From Draconibacterium sp. (lineage in GTDB: Bacteria; Bacteroidota; Bacteroidia; Bacteroidales; Prolixibacteraceae): a stretch of 5,316 nt of DNA. Under the pieces are notes generated by a model, which ran no database searches, was not told where the DNA came from, and saw nothing but the letters and a program-made list of their open reading frames with translations. Each line of letters opens with the position of its first letter. Position 1 is the stretch's first letter. The position numbers and the translations under genes are program-made. This document shows, piece after piece, positions 1 through 5,316 of the stretch. The stretch spans positions 1 through 5,316 of the forward strand of contig WGCT01000389.1 of the NCBI GenBank assembly GCA_015493625.1, given 5' to 3'.

Positions 1-18
1 TATTCGCAATTTTTATTT

Positions 19-26
19 TATCTTTA
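19..26 (+). promoter_or_regulatory. Possible -7 promoter element of the methyltransferase gene
   Basis: TATCTTTA matches the Bacteroidota -7 motif TAnnTTTG at all but the last base and lies 21 bases before the ATG at 48. The matching -33 element would fall at or beyond the left window edge, so it cannot be checked. The call is weak because AT-rich DNA often contains such matches. Confidence 0.25.
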
Positions 27-47
27 AATCATTGAAAAAAGAGAAAT

Positions 48-683
48 ATGAACACAAAATATTTACGACTGGTTTGTATTGGCATTTTTATTAGCACTTC
101 TGTTTTTGCACAATATCCTAAACCGGAAAATAAACTCGACCGAAAGATTATGTCGTTTCTCGAGGAGAATGCGAATAACTGGCGCGACATGAATATCCCG
201 CTTTCCGACGGAAAAATTATTTACGACATTATCGTTCAGAACGGTTATAAAAATGTGGTTGAGATAGGAACTTCAACCGGCCACTCGGCCATTTGGATTG
301 CCTGGGCATTGAGTAAAACCGGAGGAAAATTAACGACCATTGAGATAGATAAAAAGCGCTATTTTCAAGCAAAAGCAAACTTTAAAAAGGCAGGAGTCTC
401 GAAATTTATTAATACAAAATTGGCCGATGCACACGATTTGGTTCCTAAACTGAAGGGAAAATACGATTTCGTTTTCTGCGATGCCGACAAATATTGGTAT
501 AAAAATTATTTTATTGCCTTAGACCCAAAACTTAAACGCGGCGGATGTTTTGTTGCTCACAGCACCATTGCACAGGTAAATGGCATTAAAGAGTTTCTTG
601 ATTATGTGGAGAGTTTAAAAAACTATGAAACAATTCTCGATAAATCGGGGCCTTCGGGAATGTCGATTAGTTACAAAAAATAA
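48..683 (+). CDS. Exported class I SAM-dependent O-methyltransferase-like protein
   Basis: The 211-residue protein has a Rossmann-fold methyltransferase core like the catechol/caffeoyl-CoA O-methyltransferase families. The SAM-binding glycine motif is VVEIGTSTGHSAIW (about residues 70-83). An acidic strand end, TTIEID (96-101), would hold the SAM ribose. The characteristic DFVFCDADKYWY (140-151) carries the family's DADK signature. The later GG (165-166) precedes a strand that usually ends in Asp-Asn, but here reads AHST (His171-Ser172), so part of the usual divalent-metal site appears missing. The N-terminus looks like a Sec signal peptide: a short basic start, a hydrophobic stretch at about 8-19, and a VFA|Q cleavage site near residue 21. 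This is odd for a SAM-dependent enzyme, because SAM is cytoplasmic. The ATG at 48 is chosen because it gives the complete signal peptide; a weak purine stretch (AAAAGAGAAA) precedes it. The substrate is unknown. Fold assignment is confident; location and activity are inferred. Confidence 0.85.
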   Translation: MNTKYLRLVCIGIFISTSVFAQYPKPENKLDRKIMSFLEENANNWRDMNIPLSDGKIIYDIIVQNGYKNVVEIGTSTGHSAIWIAWALSKTGGKLTTIEIDKKRYFQAKANFKKAGVSKFINTKLADAHDLVPKLKGKYDFVFCDADKYWYKNYFIALDPKLKRGGCFVAHSTIAQVNGIKEFLDYVESLKNYETILDKSGPSGMSISYKK

Positions 684-702
684 AGCCGGTAAATTACCGG
701 CT
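675..702 (-). terminator. Intrinsic terminator of the tRNA-Cys transcript
   Basis: AGCCGGT (684-690) and ACCGGCT (696-702) form a perfect 7-bp GC-rich stem with the 5-base loop AAATT; two more A-T pairs could form inside the loop. Read on the minus strand the stem is followed by TTATTTTTT, a U-tract, so it should stop transcription coming from the tRNA gene. On the plus strand the stem is followed by TCCTGCTG with no U-tract, so it is a poor terminator for the methyltransferase gene, though it could protect that mRNA's 3' end. The U-tract is made from the last lysine codons and the stop codon of the methyltransferase gene. Confidence 0.8.
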
Positions 703-710
703 TCCTGCTG

Positions 711-781
711 AGGTTCCTGGCGGAGTCGAACCGCCGTACACGGTTTTGCAGACCGCTGCCTAGCCACTCGGCCAAGGAACC
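711..781 (-). tRNA. tRNA-Cys (anticodon GCA)
   Basis: The minus strand folds into a full cloverleaf of 71 bases. The acceptor stem is GGTTCCT (781-775) paired with AGGAACC (718-712), followed by the discriminator U73 (complement of 711), the base typical of tRNA-Cys. The D-arm is GCCGAGTGGCTAGGC. The anticodon loop CTGCAAA has GCA at 749-747. The T-arm has the stem GGCGG/CCGCC around TTCGACT (735-719). The variable loop is short. CCA is not encoded (the next bases read CAG), so it must be added by the nucleotidyltransferase. The gene has its own promoter upstream and an intrinsic terminator downstream, and it converges on the methyltransferase gene. Confidence 0.97.
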
Positions 782-799
782 TTATACGTTTTCGGTGTG

Positions 800-831
800 C
801 AAAGCTAAAAAAAAATCCAATTTCCGCAATA
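800..831 (-). promoter_or_regulatory. Promoter of tRNA-Cys (Bacteroidota -33/-7 type)
   Basis: On the minus strand the -7 box TAGCTTTG (807-800) fits TAnnTTTG exactly. A -33-like TATTG (831-827) lies 19 bases upstream, which is the expected spacing. Transcription would start at about 793-795, giving a 5' leader of roughly a dozen bases before the mature tRNA end at 781. The promoter lies between folB and the tRNA gene, so the tRNA need not depend on read-through from folB. Confidence 0.7.
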
Positions 832-950
832 GTATTTTAAAAGAAACCATTGTTTAAAATAACATCAATTGAAATTGGTTAAAGTTAAAGACGATTCTCG
901 AGGACGATATATCGGTTTTATTGGCAAAGCTTGTTTTTTCTGAAAAATCA

Positions 951-1304
951 TCACTGCCGCGAAAGGGTAACACTAACTCTATCAATCTCTCCTCCCATTG
1001 GAGGATTCAATTTCGAAACTTTTACTTTAGCATTTTCCAGCATCGGAAACTCACGAAACAGAGCATCCAATATTCGTTCGGCTACATTTTCCAACAACCG
1101 CGACTTTATACTCATCTCTTTTTTTACAAGAGTATATGCCGCCTGATAATTAAGTGCATCGGTTAAATCGTCAGAAACCGAAGCTTTTTTACAATCGGTG
1201 TTCATCTGTAAATCAACAATAAAATCGTTTCCTACAATTTGTTCGGTTTCGAAATGGCCATGATAGGCATAAAAACGCATTCCCTCAATTTCAATAAGTC
1301 CCAT
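951..1304 (-). CDS. folB: Dihydroneopterin aldolase (FolB)
   Basis: FolB converts 7,8-dihydroneopterin to 6-hydroxymethyl-7,8-dihydropterin and glycolaldehyde in the cytoplasmic folate pathway. The 117-residue length is normal for this family, which forms homo-octamers. Diagnostic motifs run in order: GMRFYAYHGHFETEQ (8-22), LTDALNYQAAY (47-57), LLENVAERI (70-78) and VSKLNPPMGG (96-105). By alignment from memory with the Staphylococcus aureus enzyme, the active-site residues Glu22, Tyr54 and Lys100 correspond to Glu21, Tyr53 and Lys98, all present. The ATG at 1304 gives the usual N-terminus (a few residues before GMRFY) and the TGA stop is at 951-953. The gene is divergent from glnS and stands alone, with no other folate gene in view. 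No convincing promoter was found upstream: the nearest -7-like sequence, minus-strand TAATTTCG at 1323-1316, has one mismatch and no partner -33 box. Confidence 0.96.
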   Translation of the reverse strand: MGLIEIEGMRFYAYHGHFETEQIVGNDFIVDLQMNTDCKKASVSDDLTDALNYQAAYTLVKKEMSIKSRLLENVAERILDALFREFPMLENAKVKVSKLNPPMGGEIDRVSVTLSRQ

Positions 1305-1384
1305 TGTTTTTTTTACGAAATTAAAAATAAGTCATTAATGTCGATAATTATTGTTGCAGTTAATCGTTCTCACAAATCATTTCT

Positions 1385-1392
1385 TAATTTTG
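1385..1392 (+). promoter_or_regulatory. -7 promoter element of glnS
   Basis: TAATTTTG is an exact fit to TAnnTTTG and lies 30 bases before the glnS ATG at 1423, so the mRNA would start near 1399 with a leader of about 24 bases. No good -33 TTTG is found at the expected distance; the TTG copies at 1351-1356 are too far upstream. If correct, this element rules out the TTG at 1351 as the start codon. Confidence 0.45.
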
Positions 1393-1422
1393 TTGCCTTT
1401 AACAGAGGTAAACAAGTTGGAT

Positions 1423-3132
1423 ATGGCAGAAAAAAGCAACATTACAAATAACTCAGAGGTTCAAAAAAAGGCAAACTTTATCGACCTGCAAATAGAGGAA
1501 GATTTAAAAGCCGGGAAAAATAATAACCGTGTTCATACTCGGTTTCCTCCCGAGCCCAACGGATATTTACATATTGGGCACGCAAAGTCGATTTGCCTCA
1601 ATTTTGGAATTGCTGAGAAATTCGGTGGTAAAACAAATTTGCGTTTCGACGATACCAATCCTTCAAAAGAGGAGACTGAATATGTTGAGTCGATAAAAGA
1701 TGATATTCGTTGGCTTGGCTTCGACTGGGAAGACCGGCTGTATTTTACGTCCGACTACTTCGACAAGTTATTCGAATTTGCCATTCAATTAATAAAAGAT
1801 GGTAAAGCGTATGTCGACGATCAGGATGCCGAAACAATTGCCTCGCAAAAAGGTACGCCAACCCGGCCGGGAACAGAGAGCCCGTTTCGGAATCGTTCGG
1901 TAGAAGAAAATTTAGATTTATTCAGGCGAATGGCTGCCGGCGAATTCGATGAAGGAAGCCACGTTTTACGCGCCAAAATAGATATGTCATCGCCAAATAT
2001 GCACATGCGCGACCCGTTTATTTACAGGATAATTAAAGCACACCATCATCGTACAGGCGATAAATGGAAAATTTACCCGATGTACGATTTTGCACACGGG
2101 CAAAGCGATTACTGGGAAGGAATAACGCACTCGATTTGCACATTGGAGTTTGAGGTACACAGGCCGTTGTACAACTGGTTTATCGACCAGTTGCAAGAGA
2201 CCGATTATCGCCCGCGCCAAATTGAATTTGCCCGGTTAAACCTGAACTACACGGTTATGAGCAAACGCAAACTGCTTGAGCTGGTAAAAGACGGACACGT
2301 AAAGGGGTGGGACGACCCACGGATGCCAACGATTTCCGGACTCCGGCGACGCGGCTATACGCCTGAATCGATAAGGAATTTTGCCGATAAAGTTGGCGTA
2401 ACAAAAGTAGATGGCGTAATTGATGTTTCGCTTTTGGAGTTCAGCATAAAAGAGCACCTCAACAAAACAGCACAACGTGTTATGGGCGTTTTAAATCCGC
2501 TAAAAGTTGTAATTACAAACTATCCCGAAGGTGAATCGGAAGAGCTGGATGCAGTTAATAATCCGGAAGACGAAAGTATGGGTAAACGGAAAGTTCCTTT
2601 TTCGCGCGAACTTTTTATTGAACGTGATGATTTTATGGAAAACCCGCCACGAAAGTTTTTTAGACTGGGACCGGGACGCGAGGTGCGGTTGCGCTACGCC
2701 TATTACATTACCTGTAACGATGTAATTAAAGACGAAAATGGTGAAATAACAGAGCTACATTGTACTTACGACCCGGCAACAAAAGGAGGTAATTCGCCCG
2801 ATGGAAGAAAAGTGAAAGCCACTTTACACTGGGTTTCGGTTAACCATGCTGTTCAAACAGAAGTGCGCCTATACGACAGACTTTTTAACGATGAGAATCC
2901 ACTTGGGCATAAAGGCGTTGATTTTAAAGAGTTTATGAACCCCGAATCGTTAAAGGTTTTACCCAACTGTTTTATCGAACCTTTTGTAAAAGATGCAAAG
3001 CCACTTGACCATTTTCAGTTTGAAAGGTTGGGGTATTTTAATGTCGATTTAGATTCAACAAAAGAAAAAATAGTTTTTAACCGTACCGTTGCCCTGCGCG
3101 ATTCGTGGGCAAAATCGCAAAAAAGGAACTAA
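1423..3132 (+). CDS. glnS: Glutaminyl-tRNA synthetase
   Basis: This is a class I aminoacyl-tRNA synthetase that joins glutamine to tRNA-Gln in the cytoplasm. From the ATG at 1423 the protein has 569 residues, close to the E. coli enzyme (554). The HIGH signature is in [20 protein letters not shown] (42-61, HIGH at 50-53). RFDDTNP (74-80) holds the Asp that corresponds to E. coli Asp66 in glutamine binding. Tyr221 in YPMYDFAHG matches E. coli Tyr211, and the KMSKS-type loop is VMSKRKL (278-284). The C-terminal half (from about 360) is the two-barrel anticodon-binding domain typical of GlnRS, with [17 protein letters not shown] and [16 protein letters not shown]. These features separate it from GluRS. 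The frame is open back to a TTG at 1351, but the extra 24 residues are hydrophobic and lie across the likely promoter, so the ATG is preferred; AGAGG at 1404-1408 is too far away to be a strong ribosome site. The gene stands alone. Confidence 0.98.
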   Translation: MAEKSNITNNSEVQKKANFIDLQIEEDLKAGKNNNRVHTRFPPEPNGYLHIGHAKSICLNFGIAEKFGGKTNLRFDDTNPSKEETEYVESIKDDIRWLGFDWEDRLYFTSDYFDKLFEFAIQLIKDGKAYVDDQDAETIASQKGTPTRPGTESPFRNRSVEENLDLFRRMAAGEFDEGSHVLRAKIDMSSPNMHMRDPFIYRIIKAHHHRTGDKWKIYPMYDFAHGQSDYWEGITHSICTLEFEVHRPLYNWFIDQLQETDYRPRQIEFARLNLNYTVMSKRKLLELVKDGHVKGWDDPRMPTISGLRRRGYTPESIRNFADKVGVTKVDGVIDVSLLEFSIKEHLNKTAQRVMGVLNPLKVVITNYPEGESEELDAVNNPEDESMGKRKVPFSRELFIERDDFMENPPRKFFRLGPGREVRLRYAYYITCNDVIKDENGEITELHCTYDPATKGGNSPDGRKVKATLHWVSVNHAVQTEVRLYDRLFNDENPLGHKGVDFKEFMNPESLKVLPNCFIEPFVKDAKPLDHFQFERLGYFNVDLDSTKEKIVFNRTVALRDSWAKSQKRN

Positions 3133-3278
3133 ACGTTGCTCTTTTTTATTGGTTGTATTGAAGTGTGTTTTGTGAAATTACGAAAGAGTATTTCTCAATA
3201 AAATGGAATAAAGGTATTTTTTACCGATTCAAATCACGCATTAACCGAATGGGAACTTCGTTTTTTTATGTTGTTTCT

Positions 3279-3286
3279 TACATTTG
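3279..3286 (+). promoter_or_regulatory. -7 promoter element of the LiaI/LiaF/kinase operon
   Basis: TACATTTG fits TAnnTTTG exactly. A weak -33 candidate, TTCG (3257-3260), lies 18 bases upstream, followed by a T-run. The start of transcription would be near 3293, giving a leader of about 18 bases before the ATG at 3311. That would exclude the upstream TTG at 3284 as a start codon. It is the only good promoter-like site before the three-gene operon, whose later intergenic gaps are 26 bases and 1 base. Confidence 0.5.
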
Positions 3287-3310
3287 GTCAATAATATAAT
3301 CAATGTTATT

Positions 3311-3688
3311 ATGAATACTGAATCGAAAGGCAATAGTAATTCAAGAATAGTTTTCGCTTTTGTTTTAATTGGAGTGGGTGTTCTTTGGGCACTTCGCAAG
3401 CTTGGCATTTATTTCGAGTTCCCCGATATTTTTTGGGAGAATATTATTTTTCCGTTGCGCGATTTCTTTTCCCGCATCAGTTGTTTCCTATTCTCGTGGC
3501 CAATGCTTCTTATTATTATCGGGGGAATATTGCTTATCGGCAAACGTTCGTCGGGGTACGTATTTTTAATTGTTGGAGGTGTTTTTATTCTGCCTAAAAT
3601 ATTCTCTTTTACCGGGTTAACAATGTCGCTTTTTTTGCCGGTACTATTAATTGGCATTGGAGTAGCAATTGTTGCAAAACGAGTTTAG
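3311..3688 (+). CDS. Four-helix LiaI/LiaF-like membrane protein
   Basis: The 125-residue protein is almost entirely membrane-embedded. After a short polar N-terminus (1-11) there are four hydrophobic segments, at about 13-28, 60-77, 83-98 and 104-122. It has no signal peptide and no soluble domain. It matches the LiaI/LiaF-type transmembrane module and is a paralogue of the next gene's N-terminal half. The stretch from SWPMLLIIIG (62-71) to FILPKI (92-97) has 17 identical positions of 36 with that protein, including the SW.MLLI.IG start and the ILP/LIP helix end. An aromatic and acidic loop (33-52, with FPDIFWENIIFP) is longer here than in the paralogue. The ATG at 3311 is chosen over the TTG at 3284, which overlaps the likely promoter. 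A role as partner or regulator of the downstream kinase is inferred from context only. Confidence 0.85.
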   Translation: MNTESKGNSNSRIVFAFVLIGVGVLWALRKLGIYFEFPDIFWENIIFPLRDFFSRISCFLFSWPMLLIIIGGILLIGKRSSGYVFLIVGGVFILPKIFSFTGLTMSLFLPVLLIGIGVAIVAKRV

Positions 3689-3714
3689 CGGCACTATAAA
3701 TTAAAAAAATTACT

Positions 3715-4452
3715 ATGGTAACAGAAAAACCAAAAGAGATGGAAAACCAGAGATCATCGGATAAAAGACTCTATTTTGGAGTGGCTCTTATTCTTTTTGG
3801 AGGGCTTCTGGTTTTAGAGAAGTTGGATATTATTCCCAGTTCGTTAAATGACATTTTAATTTCGTGGCAAATGTTATTAATTGCCATCGGAGTTTTTTCT
3901 TTAATTGGAGGAAACAAAACTTCGGGAACAATTCTCGTTGTAATTGGCAGTTTCTTCCTTATTCCCGATATTATTCACATTCCTTACGAAATAAGGCAAA
4001 TTGGCTGGCCACTCTTTATTATTGCTGTTGGAGTAGTTCTGTTAATTACCCATTCGAGAAAAAGAAATTCAGTTGCTGCAGCAAAAGAAAACGGGAAACC
4101 GGAGATTGATTACTTCGACGATTTTGTAATATTTGGAGGACGCGAAGTTTTGGTGAATTCACAAAATTTTTACGGCGGAAAAACAACATCGATGTTTGGA
4201 GGAACAGAATACGATTTCAGACAGGCACAGCTTTCGCAAAATGGAGCGGTAATCGACTCTGTTAGTATTTTTGGAGGGTGTAGCTTTAAAGTGCCGCACG
4301 ACTGGACCATTAAAAATGAAGTAACGGCAGTATTTGGTGCTTTCTCCGATAAACGGGGCTCGTCGATAAACCACATTGTTCCCGACACTTCGAAAACACT
4401 TATTATTAGAGGGTTTACTGCTTTTGGCGGAATAGAAATTAAACATTTCTAA
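3715..4452 (+). CDS. LiaF-like membrane protein with C-terminal FGG-repeat domain
   Basis: The 245-residue protein has two parts. Residues 19-113 form a four-helix module (about 19-37, 49-65, 70-88, 97-113), in which each helix has a hydrophobic-Gly-hydrophobic pattern such as LIAIGVFSLI. A basic linker, THSRKRN (112-118), points to a cytoplasmic side for what follows. Residues 133-245 form a beta-rich domain with repeated phenylalanine-glycine turns: IFGG (139-142), MFGG (160-163), IFGG (185-188), VFGA (206-209) and AFGG (236-239). This is the arrangement of the LiaF C-terminal (cell-wall-active antibiotic response) domain. In Firmicutes, LiaF restrains the LiaS kinase until the envelope is stressed. 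Here the gene sits 26 bases after its membrane-only paralogue and one base before a LytS-type kinase, so a similar control role is plausible but inferred. A second ATG at 3739 is a possible alternative start. Confidence 0.88.
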   Translation: MVTEKPKEMENQRSSDKRLYFGVALILFGGLLVLEKLDIIPSSLNDILISWQMLLIAIGVFSLIGGNKTSGTILVVIGSFFLIPDIIHIPYEIRQIGWPLFIIAVGVVLLITHSRKRNSVAAAKENGKPEIDYFDDFVIFGGREVLVNSQNFYGGKTTSMFGGTEYDFRQAQLSQNGAVIDSVSIFGGCSFKVPHDWTIKNEVTAVFGAFSDKRGSSINHIVPDTSKTLIIRGFTAFGGIEIKHF

Positions 4453-4453
4453 A

Positions 4454-5316
4454 ATGAACTTCCGGCACCCGTTTATAACTAATCCACGACTTGCTATTTA
4501 CTACAGCGCATTTTGGCTGGTTGCTGCTACAATTTTGGTTTTAATTTCCATTTTTGCTAATAACACGCCGGTTGATGTTGCCATTATCGATATCTTTTCG
4601 TTCGTAATTTTTTATGCTTTAGTGGGGTCTTCAATTTGGTACGTAATAAAATTTGCAACCCTCGAAGACCATACCATCCCCAACATTTTGCTGGCTCATT
4701 TAATTGCTGCATCGATAATTGTTTTTATCTGGCTCTATTTTGGTGCCGTATTATCAAAAATTATTCATCCCAACTCAAAAGAGGTTAAAGAGAGTTCGTT
4801 AGTGTGGCAGCTATTCTCGGGCTATTTTATCTACCTTATTTATGTGGTATTTTTCTATGCGGTCAACTATTATCAAGGGTTTAAAGAGAAAGTTCAAAAT
4901 GAAGTAAAACTAAAGTCGCTTGTAAAAGAGGCCGAACTACACGCATTAAAGTCGCAAATAAATCCGCATTTTCTGTTTAACAGTTTAAACAGCATTTCGT
5001 CGTTAACAATGACCAACCCGTCGCGGGCACAAGAGATGGTAATAAACCTTTCGCAACTGATGCGTTACTCGTTAAAGCATAACCAACAGGAAACCGTTTC
5101 GTTTCAACAAGAGATTGAGAATAACAAACTTTATTTAAATATTGAAAAAGTACGGTTCGGGAGCAAACTAAATCCGGTGTTTGCCATCGAGAAGAACTGT
5201 TTAAATGCCCTGATTCCAAATATGATTTTACAACCTCTTTACGAAAATGCAATAAAATATGGCGTGTACGAAGCAACCGAAACGGTTGATATAATTACAC
5301 ATTGCCGATGCAGCAA
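4454..5316 (+). CDS. LytS/YehU-type sensor histidine kinase (3' end outside window)
   Basis: The reading frame is open from ATG 4454 to the window end, giving 287 residues with no stop, so the gene is partial. Four membrane segments are seen at about 14-35, 43-66, 78-100 and 118-138, without a large extracellular sensor domain. A short coiled linker (142-165) follows. The His_kinase (LytS-family) core has ALKSQINPHFLFNSLNSIS (164-182) with the phosphorylated His172, then LSQLMRYSL (199-207) and the N-box of the ATPase domain, ILQPLYENAIKYGVYE (258-273). The G-box should lie beyond the edge. Its start is one base after the stop of the LiaF-like gene and has no ribosome site, which suggests coupled translation. 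Kinases of this family usually pair with a LytTR DNA-binding regulator, expected next. The last residues (THCRCS) are unusual for the family and may reflect a sequence error near the end. Confidence 0.9.
   Translation, partial: MNFRHPFITNPRLAIYYSAFWLVAATILVLISIFANNTPVDVAIIDIFSFVIFYALVGSSIWYVIKFATLEDHTIPNILLAHLIAASIIVFIWLYFGAVLSKIIHPNSKEVKESSLVWQLFSGYFIYLIYVVFFYAVNYYQGFKEKVQNEVKLKSLVKEAELHALKSQINPHFLFNSLNSISSLTMTNPSRAQEMVINLSQLMRYSLKHNQQETVSFQQEIENNKLYLNIEKVRFGSKLNPVFAIEKNCLNALIPNMILQPLYENAIKYGVYEATETVDIITHCRCS

Noticed and set aside
72..80. Lipoprotein-like cysteine (LVC, Cys10) in the methyltransferase leader
   Set aside because: The residue before Cys is Val instead of Gly/Ala/Ser, and the leader before it would be too short for a lipobox; the VFA|Q signal peptidase I site fits better.
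921..1166. Plus-strand open frames across folB (921-1166, 931-1146)
   Set aside because: They lie antisense to a clear folB gene, and their translations have low-complexity, non-protein-like composition.
1351..1422. N-terminal extension of glnS from a TTG codon
   Set aside because: It adds 24 hydrophobic residues not expected in GlnRS, has no ribosome site, and covers the likely -7 promoter element at 1385-1392; the ATG at 1423 gives a normal length.
1821..2475. Minus-strand open frames within glnS
   Set aside because: The plus-strand frame encodes conserved GlnRS motifs throughout this stretch, so the antisense frames are shadows.
3133..3230. Terminator for glnS after its stop codon
   Set aside because: The T-run at about 3142-3147 has no stable stem before it, and GGTA/TACC flanking the T-run near 3213-3224 is only a 4-bp stem.
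3284..3310. TTG start for the first LiaI-like gene
   Set aside because: The codon lies inside the TACATTTG promoter element, and the ATG at 3311 gives a typical short polar N-terminus.
4977..5276. Minus-strand open frame of 99 codons under the kinase gene
   Set aside because: It is antisense to the conserved histidine kinase core; its translation shows no recognisable motif.
1..5316. CRISPR arrays, insertion sequences, attachment sites or phage genes
   Set aside because: No regularly spaced repeats, transposase-like frames or terminal inverted repeats were seen; the tRNA gene has no partial 3' duplicate within the window.

Overview
The window looks like chromosomal DNA of a Bacteroidota bacterium, probably of the Bacteroidales/Marinilabiliales type; the family-level placement is a guess. 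The clues are AT-rich coding sequence, starts with poor or no Shine-Dalgarno sequences, several TAnnTTTG elements (the Bacteroidota sigma-AB -7 motif), a tRNA gene without an encoded CCA, and a LytS-type sensor kinase next to LiaF-like membrane proteins.

Layout from left to right. (1) A plus-strand gene (48-683) encodes a class I SAM-dependent O-methyltransferase-like protein with an apparent Sec signal peptide. (2) It converges on a minus-strand tRNA-Cys(GCA) gene (711-781), which has its own promoter (800-831). The tRNA's intrinsic terminator (675-702) overlaps the methyltransferase stop codon. (3) A 169-bp stretch (782-950) holds that promoter and a small cluster of repeats, but no gene. 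(4) folB, dihydroneopterin aldolase, lies on the minus strand (951-1304). It is divergent from (5) glnS, glutaminyl-tRNA synthetase (1423-3132), across a 118-bp gap. (6) A 178-bp gap (3133-3310) holds a good -7 element but no clear terminator for glnS. (7) A three-gene plus-strand operon then runs to the window edge: a four-helix LiaI/LiaF-like membrane protein (3311-3688), a LiaF-like protein with the same membrane module plus a C-terminal FGG-repeat domain (3715-4452), and the 5' part of a LytS/YehU-type histidine kinase (from 4454, cut off at 5316). The kinase starts one base after the stop of the gene before it.

How the genes fit together: folB (folate biosynthesis), glnS and tRNA-Cys (translation) are housekeeping genes with separate promoters. 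The last three genes look like one cell-envelope sensing unit. The two membrane proteins are paralogues of each other, and the second resembles the LiaF regulator of Firmicutes LiaFSR systems, but here the partner kinase is of the LytS family. A LytTR-type response regulator is expected just past the right edge but cannot be seen. The most unusual items are this LiaF-LytS pairing and the signal-peptide-bearing methyltransferase, whose expected Asp-Asn metal-ligand pair reads His-Ser.
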